Source: Clostridium sp. 27_14 | Lineage (GTDB): Bacteria > Bacillota > Clostridia > TANB77 > CAG-508 | Assembly: GCA_001916035.1 (NCBI GenBank) | Contig: MNRQ01000023.1 | Location: 11,886-75,885 of the forward strand | Reading direction: 5' to 3' | Length of the DNA stretch: 64,000 nt | Shown here: one piece after another, positions 1 to 9,561 of the stretch | How positions within the stretch are numbered: the first letter of the stretch is position 1 | Layout: each line of letters begins with the position of its first letter | Notes under the pieces: model-generated | Database searches by the model: none | The model's input: only the letters and a program-made list of their open reading frames with translations | What the model was told of the DNA's origin: nothing | Position numbers and translations under genes: made by a program

Positions 1-2
1 AA

Positions 3-308
3 AATACGGCAAGTGCTTCAGAAATATTAGCAGGAGCATTAAAAGATTTAGGAAAAGCAACAATAGTAGGAACAAAAACTTATGGAAAAGGTGTAATACA
101 ACAAATTTTAACTGTAAAAGACGGAAGTGGAATAAAACTAACAGTAGAAGAATATCAAACACCGAACCGAAACAGAATAAACAAAATAGGAATAGAACCA
201 AATGAAACAGTAGAATTACCAAGTGATGTAGAAAGTGTATTAAATGTACCAGAAGACAAAGACACACAACTACAAAAAGCACAAGAAATAGCAAATAAAA
301 ACCAATAA
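3..308 (+). CDS. C-terminal part of an S41 family (CtpA-like) serine protease, partial
   Basis: The reading frame is open from the window edge to the TAA at 306-308, giving about 101 residues of a protein whose start lies outside. The opening NTASASEILAGAL is the catalytic-serine block of carboxyl-terminal processing proteases, and TKTYGKGVIQ carries the lysine that completes the Ser-Lys dyad; both are near the end of the S41 catalytic domain. These proteases usually have a signal or membrane anchor and a PDZ domain, which would be upstream and cannot be seen. The last ~40 residues are a charged, Gln-rich tail. The family call is secure; the biological substrate is unknown. Confidence 0.9.
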   Translation, partial: NTASASEILAGALKDLGKATIVGTKTYGKGVIQQILTVKDGSGIKLTVEEYQTPNRNRINKIGIEPNETVELPSDVESVLNVPEDKDTQLQKAQEIANKNQ

Positions 309-360
309 TAATGGTTCCAAACAAGAACACAATTAGACAGGTAGAAAGGATGAAATAAAA

Positions 361-951
361 ATGAACTTAGCAAATAAATTAACAATATTCAGAATGATAT
401 TAGTACCAATAATGGTAATAATTCCATTTTTGGGAATAGAAAATGAAATACTAGGAATACCATTAACATATATAATAATAGATATAATATTCATAATAGC
501 ATCAATAACAGACAAACTAGATGGATATATAGCCAGAAGCAGAAAACAAGTAACAACGTTTGGAAAATTCTTAGACCCAATAGCAGATAAAATTTTAGTC
601 TTAGCAGCAATGGTAATGCTAGTAGAATTTGGAAAAATACCAGCATGGATACCAATAATAGTATTAGCAAGAGAATTTATAGTATCAGGTTATAGATTAG
701 TAGCAATAGAAAAAGGCGGAAAAGTAATAGCAGCATCAAAATGGGGAAAACTAAAAACAGTAACACAAATGATAGCAATAATACTAGCATTTTTGGATTT
801 ATATCCATTTGGTGAATGTTTTAAAGGTTATTTGCAAGGTTCAGACTTTATACTAAACTTAACAGTAACAATAATGATGATAATTCAAACTATAGCAACA
901 GTATTTTCAGGAATAGAATATCTAAAAAATGGAAAAGAATTACTAAAATAG
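361..951 (+). CDS. pgsA: CDP-diacylglycerol--glycerol-3-phosphate 3-phosphatidyltransferase
   Basis: A 196-residue integral membrane enzyme that makes phosphatidylglycerophosphate, the committed step to phosphatidylglycerol. The CDP-alcohol phosphotransferase signature is visible at about residues 51-78: DKLDGYIAR, then GKFLDPIADK, with all expected aspartates. Several hydrophobic stretches (residues 8-40, 80-110, 130-150, 160-185) fit the usual multi-pass fold and the length is typical. The start ATG at 361 follows GAAAGGA at 344-350; between them lies a two-codon ATG-AAA-TAA (350-358), a pattern repeated before other genes in this window. Confident family and function call. Confidence 0.96.
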   Translation: MNLANKLTIFRMILVPIMVIIPFLGIENEILGIPLTYIIIDIIFIIASITDKLDGYIARSRKQVTTFGKFLDPIADKILVLAAMVMLVEFGKIPAWIPIIVLAREFIVSGYRLVAIEKGGKVIAASKWGKLKTVTQMIAIILAFLDLYPFGECFKGYLQGSDFILNLTVTIMMIIQTIATVFSGIEYLKNGKELLK

Positions 952-954
952 ACT

Positions 955-985
955 TGACAAAATTCAAGTTCTGTCTTAATATATA
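955..985 (+). promoter_or_regulatory. Candidate promoter of greA
   Basis: A consensus -35 TTGACA (955-960) lies just after the pgsA stop. AATATA at 17-bp spacing or TATATA at 19-bp spacing could serve as -10. A short inverted repeat overlaps the -35. The -10 is ambiguous, so this is moderate evidence. Confidence 0.45.
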
Positions 986-991
986 ACGAAG

Positions 992-1021
992 GCGGACATT
1001 ATAAAAAAATAAAAAGTCCGC
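992..1021 (+). repeat. Short palindromic element (GCGGAC...GTCCGC), copy A
   Basis: GCGGAC (992-997) and GTCCGC (1016-1021) form a perfect 6-bp stem around an A/T-only loop that begins ATTATAA. The same stem and the following ATTAATA-type sequence recur at 5421-5491, 15869-15921, 44000-44045 and 45711-45782. This is the shortest copy. It could also act as a weak terminator or leader hairpin for greA. Confidence 0.55.
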
Positions 1022-1094
1022 ATATTTATTTGTGTAAAAAATAATAAAAAATTTCTACACAAAAGCACAAAACAAGAAGAAAGGAAGTAATCAG

Positions 1095-1571
1095 ATGGAA
1101 GAAAAAGAAGTAATACTTACACAAGAAGGACATGATAACTTAGAAAAAGAATTAAATTATTTAAAAACAGAAAAAAGAGCAGAAATAGCAGAAAGAATAA
1201 AAGTAGCATTAGGATTTGGAGACTTATCAGAAAACTCAGAATATGACGAAGCAAAAAATGCACAAGCAGAAAACGAAGTAAAAATAGCAGAATTAGAAAA
1301 CAAATTAAGACATGCAAAAATAATTGATGAAAAAGAAATAGACACAGAAACAGTACAAATAGGAAATGTAGTAAAAGTGCATGACTTAGAATTCGACGAA
1401 AAAGTAGAATACACAATAGTAGGATCAACAGAAGTAGATCTTACAGAAAACAAAATATCAAATGAATCTCCACTAGGAGAAGCATTATTAGGAGCAAAAA
1501 AAGGAAATACAGTTGAAGTAAATGCACCAGCAGGAATAATGAAATACAAAATATTATCAATAACAAAATAA
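1095..1571 (+). CDS. greA: Transcription elongation factor GreA
   Basis: A 158-residue protein of normal GreA length. It rescues backtracked RNA polymerase by inserting its N-terminal coiled coil into the secondary channel and stimulating transcript cleavage. Residues 1-75 form a charged coiled coil whose tip GDLSENSEYDEAK contains the acidic residues that position magnesium. The C-terminal half (about 80-158) is the FKBP-like domain ending in the typical LSITK. Start ATG 1095 follows AAGAAAGGA. It stands alone between pgsA and rpsO, with its own candidate promoter upstream. Confidence 0.97.
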   Translation: MEEKEVILTQEGHDNLEKELNYLKTEKRAEIAERIKVALGFGDLSENSEYDEAKNAQAENEVKIAELENKLRHAKIIDEKEIDTETVQIGNVVKVHDLEFDEKVEYTIVGSTEVDLTENKISNESPLGEALLGAKKGNTVEVNAPAGIMKYKILSITK

Positions 1572-1588
1572 TTTATACAAATAAAGTA

Positions 1589-1617
1589 TTGATTTTTTGC
1601 GAAAAATATACTATAAT
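1589..1617 (+). promoter_or_regulatory. Promoter of rpsO
   Basis: TTGATT (1589-1594) and a perfect TATAAT (1612-1617) are separated by exactly 17 bp. Transcription would start near 1624, giving a leader of about 90 nt that contains a small AGGC/GCCT hairpin near 1636-1653. S15 autoregulation through this leader is possible but cannot be shown from sequence. Confidence 0.8.
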
Positions 1618-1713
1618 AAGAATGTCAAAAAAATAAGGCCTTTTACTTAGCCTACTAGCACACACCAAACTGTAAGCTCAGTTAAAGGAAAAAATGAAAG
1701 AGAGGTGCAAAAA

Positions 1714-1977
1714 ATGACAAAGGAAAGAAAACAAGAAATAATCAACACATATAAAAGAGAAGAAAAAGACACTGGGTCACCAGAAGTACAAATCGCTCTT
1801 TTAACAGAAAGAATCAATGAATTAACAGAACACTTAAAAGTACATGTAAAAGACAACCATTCAAGACGTGGTCTATTAAAAATGGTAGGAAAAAGAAGAA
1901 ACTTATTAAACTACCTAGCAAAAAAAGATGTACAAAGATACAGAGACATCGTAGAAAAATTAGGATTAAGAAAATAA
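1714..1977 (+). CDS. rpsO: 30S ribosomal protein S15
   Basis: An 87-residue primary binding protein of the 16S rRNA central domain. The diagnostic segments are all present: DTGSPEVQIALLTERINELTEHL, HSRRGLLKMVGKRRNLLNYL and the terminal YRDIVEKLGLRK. The ATG at 1714 was chosen because GAGAGGTG ends about 7 nt before it. An upstream GTG at 1705 overlaps that ribosome-binding site and would add MQK, which is unlikely. A terminator follows at once, and pnp comes next, the classic rpsO-pnp order. Confidence 0.97.
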   Translation: MTKERKQEIINTYKREEKDTGSPEVQIALLTERINELTEHLKVHVKDNHSRRGLLKMVGKRRNLLNYLAKKDVQRYRDIVEKLGLRK

Positions 1978-1985
1978 TATTTAAT

Positions 1986-2019
1986 AAAAAGCCTATGCTT
2001 TATTTTGGCATGGGCTTTT
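1986..2019 (+). terminator. Intrinsic terminator after rpsO
   Basis: AAAAAGCCTATGC pairs with GCATGGGCTTTT (one G:U pair) around a short loop, with the T-run within the 3' arm. It lies 9 bp after the rpsO stop. Confidence 0.85.
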
Positions 2020-2049
2020 AATAAAGTTAAAAAACAAAAGTACAAATAG

Positions 2050-2093
2050 AAAAAATAGATAAAAAATAGATAAAAAATAGATAAGAAATAGAT
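2050..2093 (+). repeat. Four tandem 11-bp units between rpsO and pnp
   Basis: Three identical AAAAAATAGAT units are followed by one AAGAAATAGAT variant, in the 5' region of pnp. The sequence is AT-only apart from the G. It is most likely a slippage-prone simple repeat; no function is evident. Confidence 0.85.
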
Positions 2094-2177
2094 AAAAGTA
2101 ATAATTTTTGCACACAAAACAAATAAAAAAGAGAGAACCAACAAAATAAAATAAATTTTATTAGGAGGAAAAAATAA

Positions 2178-4283
2178 ATGTTTAAAAGTTATGAAACAGA
2201 ACTAGCAGGAAGAAAGCTAGTAATAGAAACAGGAAAAATGGCAGAACTATCAAACGGAAGTGTAATAGTAAGGTATGGAGAAACTGTAGTAATGGTAAAT
2301 GTAACAGCATCAAAAGAACCAAGAGAAGGAATAGACTTTTTCCCACTATCAGTAGACTACGAAGAAAAATTATATGCAGTAGGAAAAATACCAGGATCAT
2401 TCCAAAAAAGAGAAGGAAAACCAGCAGACAAAGCAATACTAACATCAAGAGCAATAGACAGACCACTAAGACCACTATTCCCAAAAGACTTCAGAAATGA
2501 TGTAGTAGTTGTTGCAACAGTATTATCAGTAGAACAAGACAACTCACCAGAAGTAGCAGCAATGATAGGAGCATCAGCAGCACTATCAATATCAGACATA
2601 CCATTTGGAGGACCAACAGCAGCAGTAAATGTAGGATTAGTAAATGGAGAAATAGTAATAAATCCAACAGAAGAACAAAGAAAAATATCAGACTTAACAC
2701 TTACAGTAGCAGGAACAGAACAAAAAATAGCAATGATAGAAGCAGGAGCAAACGAAGTATCAAATGAAGTAATGCTAGAAGCAATCAAAAAAGGACACGA
2801 AGAAATAAAGAAAATCTGCAAATTTATAGAAAATATGAAAGAAGAAATAGGAAAACCAAAATTTGAATACAAATCATTTGCAGTAGACCACGATTTATAT
2901 GAATATATAGCAGAAAAATTTACAGAAGAAATGAAAGAAAAAGTACAAGAAAAAGATAAAGAAACAAGAGACAATAACATAGCAGAATTAACAGAAAAAA
3001 TATCAAACGACTATGCAGAAAAATTTGGAGAAGAAGCATTTGAAGAAAACAAACAACAAATAGGAGAAGCAATATATAAATTAGAAAAAAAATGTGTAAG
3101 AGACATGATATTTTATGAGCATAAAAGAGTAGACGGAAGAAAAATAGACGAAATAAGGCCATTATCATGCGAAATAGACCTATTACCACGAGTACATGGA
3201 AGTGCACTATTCACAAGAGGACAAACACAAGTATTATCAGTAACAACATTAGGAATGATAAGTGAAGAGCAAACATTAGACGGATTAGATAACGAAGAAT
3301 CAAAAAGATATATGCACCAATACAATTTTCCAGCATATAGCGTAGGAGAAGCAAGACCATCAAGAGGACCAGGAAGAAGAGAAATAGGACATGGAGCATT
3401 AGCAGAAAAAGCATTAGTACCTGTATTACCATCAAAAGAAGAATTTCCTTATGCAATAAGAGTAGTATCAGAAGTATTATCATCAAATGGATCAACATCA
3501 CAAGCAAGTATATGTGGAAGCACATTATCATTAATGGCAGCAGGAGTACCAATAAAAAGACCAGTAGCAGGAATATCAACAGGATTAGTAACAAATCCAG
3601 AAGACGAAAACGACTATGTAATGTTAACAGACATACAAGGACTAGAAGACTTTTTTGGAGATATGGACTTCAAAGTAGGAGGAACAGAAAAAGGAATAAC
3701 AGCAATACAAGTAGATATCAAAATAGATGGATTAACTTATGACATAATAGCAGAAGCATTTGAAAGAACAAAAGTAGCAAGACAATACATACTAGACAAA
3801 ATAATGAAACCAGTAATAAGCGAACCACGAACAGAAATATCAAAATATGCACCACGTATAGTATCAACACAAATAAAAGTTGAAAAAATCAAAGATGTAA
3901 TAGGACCTGGAGGAAAAGTAATAAATAAAATAATAGAAGAAACAGGAGTAAAAATAGACATAGAAGAAGATGGAAAAGTATTTATATATTCATCAGATTC
4001 AGAGAAAGCAGTAGAAGCTTTAGATATGATAGAAGACATTGTTAGAGATGTAGAAGTTGGTGGAATCTATTATGGAGAAGTAACAAAAATAATGCCATTC
4101 GGAGCATTTGTAGATTTAGGATGTGGAGGAAAAGAAGGTTTAGTACACATATCAAAAATCTCAAATGAAAGAATAAAAAATGTAGAAGATGTATTACATA
4201 TAGGACAAAAAGTAACAGTAAAAGTAACAGACATAGACGACCAAGACAGAATAAACCTAACAATGAAAGACCTAAAAAACTAA
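2178..4283 (+). CDS. pnp: Polyribonucleotide nucleotidyltransferase (PNPase)
   Basis: A 701-residue phosphorolytic 3'-5' exoribonuclease of the mRNA decay machinery, at the usual family length. Domains in order: first RNase PH domain (about 1-230), an all-alpha linker, a second catalytic RNase PH domain (about 310-550, with DGLDNEESKRYMHQYNFP and GDMDFKVGGT), a KH domain with the GPGG loop (near residue 573), and a C-terminal S1 domain (about 622-695, GGIYYGEVTKIMPFGAFVDL). Start ATG 2178 follows TAGGAGGA. Gene order rpsO-pnp is widely conserved. No defects seen. Confidence 0.98.
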   Translation: MFKSYETELAGRKLVIETGKMAELSNGSVIVRYGETVVMVNVTASKEPREGIDFFPLSVDYEEKLYAVGKIPGSFQKREGKPADKAILTSRAIDRPLRPLFPKDFRNDVVVVATVLSVEQDNSPEVAAMIGASAALSISDIPFGGPTAAVNVGLVNGEIVINPTEEQRKISDLTLTVAGTEQKIAMIEAGANEVSNEVMLEAIKKGHEEIKKICKFIENMKEEIGKPKFEYKSFAVDHDLYEYIAEKFTEEMKEKVQEKDKETRDNNIAELTEKISNDYAEKFGEEAFEENKQQIGEAIYKLEKKCVRDMIFYEHKRVDGRKIDEIRPLSCEIDLLPRVHGSALFTRGQTQVLSVTTLGMISEEQTLDGLDNEESKRYMHQYNFPAYSVGEARPSRGPGRREIGHGALAEKALVPVLPSKEEFPYAIRVVSEVLSSNGSTSQASICGSTLSLMAAGVPIKRPVAGISTGLVTNPEDENDYVMLTDIQGLEDFFGDMDFKVGGTEKGITAIQVDIKIDGLTYDIIAEAFERTKVARQYILDKIMKPVISEPRTEISKYAPRIVSTQIKVEKIKDVIGPGGKVINKIIEETGVKIDIEEDGKVFIYSSDSEKAVEALDMIEDIVRDVEVGGIYYGEVTKIMPFGAFVDLGCGGKEGLVHISKISNERIKNVEDVLHIGQKVTVKVTDIDDQDRINLTMKDLKN

Positions 4284-4357
4284 ACAAACTAAATAAATAT
4301 AGCTTAATGTTATGCAAAAAATAAAACAAAGTAATAAAAATATAGGAGGCAAAAGCA

Positions 4358-5383
4358 TTGAAAGTAACAGAATTTGACTATGAATTGCCAGAAGAACTAA
4401 TAGCACAAACACCAATAGAAAAAAGAGACGAATCAAGACTAATGGTTCTAAACAGAAAAAACAACACAATAGAACACAAAACATTTAAAGACATAATAGA
4501 CTATTTAGAACCAGGAGACTGCTTGGTAAGAAACAACACGAAAGTAATACCAGCACGTATATATGGAAAAAAAGAAACAGGAGCAAATATAGAATTTTTG
4601 TTATTAAATAATATAGAAGGAGACATCTGGGAAACAATAGTAAGACCAGGAAACAAATTACACATAGGAACAAAAGTAATATTTGGAAATGGACTACTAA
4701 CAGCAGAAATATTAGACACAATGCCAGGAGGAACAAGAAAAGTATTATTTACCTATAAAGGAATATTTAATGAAATATTAGACAAAATAGGATTAATGCC
4801 ATTGCCACCATATATACACGAAGAATTAAAAGAAAAAGACAGATATCAAACAGTATATGCAAAATATGAAGGCTCAGCAGCAGCACCAACAGCAGGGTTA
4901 CACTTCACAAACGAACTATTAGAAAAAATAGAGCAAAAAGGTATAGATATAGCAAATGTAACATTACACGTAGGAATAGGAACATTTAGACCAGTAAAAG
5001 AAGACACAGTAGAAGCACATGAAATGCATTCAGAACATTTTTATATAAAACAAGAAGACTGTGACAAAATAAATAAAGCAAAGAAAAATGGAAAAAGAGT
5101 AATAGCAGTAGGAACAACATCATGTAGAGTATTAGAAACAATAGCAAACCCAGAAAATGGAACAGTAGAACCAATAGAAGGTGACACACAAATATTCATA
5201 TATCCAGGATATACATTCAAATGCATAGACGGATTAATAACAAATTTCCATTTACCACAATCAACATTATTAATGTTAGTATCAGCATTAGCAGGGAAAG
5301 AATACATAATGAAAGCATATAATGAAGCAGTACAAGAAAAATACAAATTTTTCAGTTTTGGAGACGCAATGTTCATATCATAA
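4358..5383 (+). CDS. queA: S-adenosylmethionine:tRNA ribosyltransferase-isomerase
   Basis: A 341-residue enzyme that transfers the ribosyl part of SAM to preQ1 in tRNA, giving epoxyqueuosine. Family blocks are visible: the N-terminal FDYELPEELIAQTPIEKRDESRLMVL, AAPTAGLHFT near residue 170, VTLHVGIGTFRPVK and the C-terminal NFHLPQSTLLMLVSALAG. The start is TTG at 4358, 7 nt after AGGAGGC; there is no better ATG. It lies next to tgt, the partner enzyme of the same pathway, but about 180 bp with a repeat separate them. Confidence 0.97.
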   Translation: MKVTEFDYELPEELIAQTPIEKRDESRLMVLNRKNNTIEHKTFKDIIDYLEPGDCLVRNNTKVIPARIYGKKETGANIEFLLLNNIEGDIWETIVRPGNKLHIGTKVIFGNGLLTAEILDTMPGGTRKVLFTYKGIFNEILDKIGLMPLPPYIHEELKEKDRYQTVYAKYEGSAAAPTAGLHFTNELLEKIEQKGIDIANVTLHVGIGTFRPVKEDTVEAHEMHSEHFYIKQEDCDKINKAKKNGKRVIAVGTTSCRVLETIANPENGTVEPIEGDTQIFIYPGYTFKCIDGLITNFHLPQSTLLMLVSALAGKEYIMKAYNEAVQEKYKFFSFGDAMFIS

Positions 5384-5420
5384 AAATAAAATAAAATTGA
5401 GCAATGCAAAAAATGCACAT

Positions 5421-5491
5421 AAAGAACAAAAGAGGACATTAATAGCATTTGCACACTAATCAGAACATTTTAAAGTCCGCGTCTTTGAACG
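5421..5491 (+). repeat. Palindromic intergenic repeat, copy B
   Basis: This ~70-bp element starts AAAGAACAAAAGAGGACATT and ends GTCCGCGTCTTTGAACG. Its arms pair imperfectly (GAACAAAAG with CTTTGAAC, GGAC with GTCC). It is nearly identical to the element at 45711-45782. It fills most of the 184-bp queA-tgt gap; no other gene is seen there. Confidence 0.8.
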
Positions 5492-5567
5492 ATAAAAACA
5501 CACTAAAAATATCAAAAAGGAGCATATCAAATTTGCACAAATGTGCTTAAGGAGGAATTTAAAATAG

Positions 5568-6692
<1,125 letters not shown>

Positions 6693-6705
6693 AGGGGGAA
6701 TACAG

Positions 6706-8199
6706 ATGAATATAATTGATGAGAATTTTGTAGAAAAATCAAAAAAAGAAAAAACAAAAATGTCCAAAATAATACTAATTATAATAGCAATATTAGTAAT
6801 AGCAATAATAGGAATAATTATAGCACTAGGATATATAGACAATGCACAACTAAAAGTAACAGTTGACGGACAATTACAAGAAAAAGTAAAAGATATGCTA
6901 GTATTTGACGGAGATACAGTATATATATCTATTAGAGATATAGCAAGTTATGTAGGATATCAAAGTTATAGTGGAGACTATGCAGAAAGATCAGAAGCCA
7001 AAAACAAATGCTATATACAAAATGACGACGAAATAGCAAATTTTGTACTAGGATCAAACAAAATATATAAATTAGAAACACAAAAAACAAATTCAGATTA
7101 CACATATTTTTATGCTAAAAAACCAGTAAAAGCAATAAACGGAAAATTATATATATCATCAGATGGATTCCAAGAAGCATTCAATTCAAGTTTTATATAT
7201 AACCAAGACACAAAACGCATAAAAATATATACAATGAATTATTTAATATCAAGTTACCAACAAACAGTACTAGACAAAGGATTTGCTGAAATGAGTAGCG
7301 AATTTCACAACGAAAAATCGATATTTGAAGAAAGACTAGTAGTACAAAAAGACAAAAAACAACTAGGAGTAATAGACTTAAAAGGAAACACAATAATAGA
7401 ACCAAAATACGAAGAAATAACATATATACCAGAAACAGGCGACTTCTTTGCAAAAAGTAACGGAAAAGTAGGAATAATCTCTAAAGATGGAACAATGAAA
7501 GTACAAATATTATATGATAGCCTAAACCTAATGGACAAAGACGCAGGAATATATGAAGCACAAAGAGAAGGAAAATATGGAATAATAGATGTAAAAGGAA
7601 ATATAAAATTATATATAGAAAATGATGCAATAGGACTAGATATTTCAAAATTTGAAAAAAATGACATACGTAACAAATATTTACTAGTAGACAACCTAAT
7701 ACCAGTAAAGAAAAATGATTTATGGGGACTAGTAGACAAAACTGGAAAAACAATAGTAGACTTCAAATATGACAGTTTAGGATATATAGCATCAAGTAAC
7801 AAAGACGCATTAAACTTATTAGTAATACCAAACTATAACATGATAGTAACATGCAAAGACAAAAAATATGGACTAATAAACTCATCAGGAGAAGAAAAAT
7901 TCCCAACAAGAGCAGACGACATTTATATGGTAATAGACTCAGGAACAAAATACTACTATTTGAATTTTGAAGATCAAAGATATGATGTAGAAAAATGGCT
8001 AGACTCAATAGGAGTAAAAGCAGTAAAAAATAATGAAACAAAAACCACAACAAGTAGCTCAAGTGAAACAACAAACGAAACTTCAAACACAACGCAAAAC
8101 AATAGCCAAACACAAGAAACAACACAACAAGACGATACATCATCACAACAAGAAACATCTGAAAATTCAGAACAAAATAGTGAAACATCAAACCAATAA
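6706..8199 (+). CDS. Membrane-anchored WG-repeat protein with a copper-amine-oxidase-like domain
   Basis: A 497-residue protein: a short cytoplasmic N-terminus, one membrane helix (about residues 21-44), a region resembling the copper amine oxidase N-terminal domain (about 47-180, with VYISIRDIASYVGY and KLYISSDGF), then WG-type repeats such as KQLGVIDLKGNTIIEPKYEEI, KVGIISKDG, KYGIIDVKG, LWGLVDKTGKTIVDFKYD and KYGLINSSG. It ends in a ~55-residue Ser/Thr/Gln/Glu low-complexity tail. It is probably exposed outside the membrane. The ATG at 6706 follows AAAGGGGGA, while an earlier in-frame ATG lies inside tgt. The domain call is good; the function is unknown. Confidence 0.85.
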   Translation: MNIIDENFVEKSKKEKTKMSKIILIIIAILVIAIIGIIIALGYIDNAQLKVTVDGQLQEKVKDMLVFDGDTVYISIRDIASYVGYQSYSGDYAERSEAKNKCYIQNDDEIANFVLGSNKIYKLETQKTNSDYTYFYAKKPVKAINGKLYISSDGFQEAFNSSFIYNQDTKRIKIYTMNYLISSYQQTVLDKGFAEMSSEFHNEKSIFEERLVVQKDKKQLGVIDLKGNTIIEPKYEEITYIPETGDFFAKSNGKVGIISKDGTMKVQILYDSLNLMDKDAGIYEAQREGKYGIIDVKGNIKLYIENDAIGLDISKFEKNDIRNKYLLVDNLIPVKKNDLWGLVDKTGKTIVDFKYDSLGYIASSNKDALNLLVIPNYNMIVTCKDKKYGLINSSGEEKFPTRADDIYMVIDSGTKYYYLNFEDQRYDVEKWLDSIGVKAVKNNETKTTTSSSSETTNETSNTTQNNSQTQETTQQDDTSSQQETSENSEQNSETSNQ

Positions 8200-8313
8200 G
8201 AGAAAAAAGCATAACAAAAATAAAATAACCATTCATAAAAAATATTAATAAAAAAGAATAAAACAAAAAATTGCAACATACATATATAAAGAGAATGCAA
8301 AGGAGAAATATAT

Positions 8314-9510
8314 ATGTTTAATGTTGCGATTTTTAAATTAAAAGACATAACCAAATATCTTGTAGTAATAACGATAATAATATTTATTGCAATAACAACT
8401 ACAAGATTTTTTTCAATAAAAAAAGAAACCCAAATAACAATACCAACACCACAAATATATAAAAAAGCAATAAACAGTCAAATACCAGCAATAGAAGGCT
8501 TAGAAAAAGAACAAAACAATGAACTAAATAGAGAAGAACATAAATATGCTCAAATAGCTATAGGAACAGAAATAAGTGCAATAAAAAGTATAAATCAAGA
8601 AGAAGCAAAAATAACACAAGAAACAAATAATTCCGAGGAAAAAAACACAGAAAATCAACAAACAGAAGCAAAAACAGAGCAAAACTCAAACAATGAAAAT
8701 AACCAAAACAATAATGTAAACAACAAAGAAGAAAAAAATGAAGAAGTCAAAACAGGACAAGAAACACAAATAGTAACAAATAACCCAATAAAAGAAACAT
8801 ATAACACCCAATACGGAAAAGTAAAAATAAAAAATGGAACAAAAATCAACTTAACAGAAGAAATAATGACACCAAACATTAGCATAGAAAATAAAAACAT
8901 ATTAATATTTCACACACACAGCTGTGAAAGTTACACATCAAGCAATGCCTTCCCATACACACCAACAGGAACATATAGAACAACAGACTTAAACTATACA
9001 GTAACAAGAGTAGGAACAGAACTAGAAAGCCAATTAAAAAAATACAATATACCAGTAACACATAACACAAGTTACCACGATTATCCATCATATAATGGAT
9101 CATACACACGTTCATTAGCAACAGTAACAAACATATTAAAAACAACACCATCAGACATTATAATAGATTTACATAGAGATGCAATAGGAAGCAGAAGTGA
9201 CTATGCACCAACTGTAAAAATAGGAGAAGACTATGCGGCACAAATAATGTATGTAATAGGAACAAACCAAGGAGGACTAGAACATCCAAACTGGCAACAA
9301 AACTTAAAATTTGCAATAAAAGTACAAGAAAAAGCAGAAGAAATGTTTCCAGGACTATTTAAACCAATAATGTTAACAGAATACAGATATAACCAACATG
9401 CCGGAAAATATGCAAGCATAATGGAAGTAGGAGCAACAGGAAACACATTGGAACAATGTCTAACAAGTATGAAATATTTAGCCAAAGTCCTAGACGAGGT
9501 AATAAAATAG
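8314..9510 (+). CDS. spoIIP: Stage II sporulation protein P
   Basis: A 398-residue peptidoglycan amidase/endopeptidase that, with SpoIID and SpoIIM, drives engulfment of the forespore. An N-terminal membrane segment (about 10-30) and a long Asn/Glu/Lys-rich linker precede the catalytic domain from about residue 190. Zinc-site motifs are visible: HTHSCESY (near 200), DLHRDA (near 286) and TEYRYNQHAGKYASIMEVGATGN towards the end. Start ATG 8314 follows AAAGGAG. In many Clostridia spoIIP follows gpr; here gpr is 11 kb away. Its presence supports a spore-forming host. Confidence 0.95.
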   Translation: MFNVAIFKLKDITKYLVVITIIIFIAITTTRFFSIKKETQITIPTPQIYKKAINSQIPAIEGLEKEQNNELNREEHKYAQIAIGTEISAIKSINQEEAKITQETNNSEEKNTENQQTEAKTEQNSNNENNQNNNVNNKEEKNEEVKTGQETQIVTNNPIKETYNTQYGKVKIKNGTKINLTEEIMTPNISIENKNILIFHTHSCESYTSSNAFPYTPTGTYRTTDLNYTVTRVGTELESQLKKYNIPVTHNTSYHDYPSYNGSYTRSLATVTNILKTTPSDIIIDLHRDAIGSRSDYAPTVKIGEDYAAQIMYVIGTNQGGLEHPNWQQNLKFAIKVQEKAEEMFPGLFKPIMLTEYRYNQHAGKYASIMEVGATGNTLEQCLTSMKYLAKVLDEVIK

Positions 9511-9524
9511 AAAAAAATATCTGT

Positions 9525-9557
9525 GGGTGTTTTTTGAGTCCGTCCTCAAAAACACCC
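9525..9557. terminator. Hairpin between convergent spoIIP and ytxC-like genes
   Basis: GGGTGTTTTTTGAG and CTCAAAAACACCC pair almost perfectly around GTCCGTC. It lies between two convergent stop codons, which fits a bidirectional terminator, although the flanking T-runs are weak on both sides. Confidence 0.6.
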
Positions 9558-9561
9558 AAAA

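Noticed and set aside
2050..2093. Four tandem 11-bp units, considered as a CRISPR remnant
   Set aside because: The units are contiguous, with no spacers, and are simple A/T-rich sequence; slippage explains them. No CRISPR array or cas gene was found in the window.
2182..2484. Leucine/phenylalanine-rich long reading frames opposite pnp, polC, pheT and other genes
   Set aside because: They are antisense shadows produced by the A-rich coding strands, have no ribosome-binding sites and no recognisable domains.
4284..4357. preQ1 riboswitch before queA
   Set aside because: The 74-bp gap shows no pseudoknot-forming C-rich stem or purine-rich tail that I can recognise; queA and tgt are also less often controlled this way than the synthesis genes.
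9525..9557. GTCCGTC loop hairpin as another member of the palindromic repeat family
   Set aside because: Its stem (GGGTGTTTTTTGAG) is unrelated to the GCGGAC/GTCCGC arms and its position between convergent stops fits a terminator.
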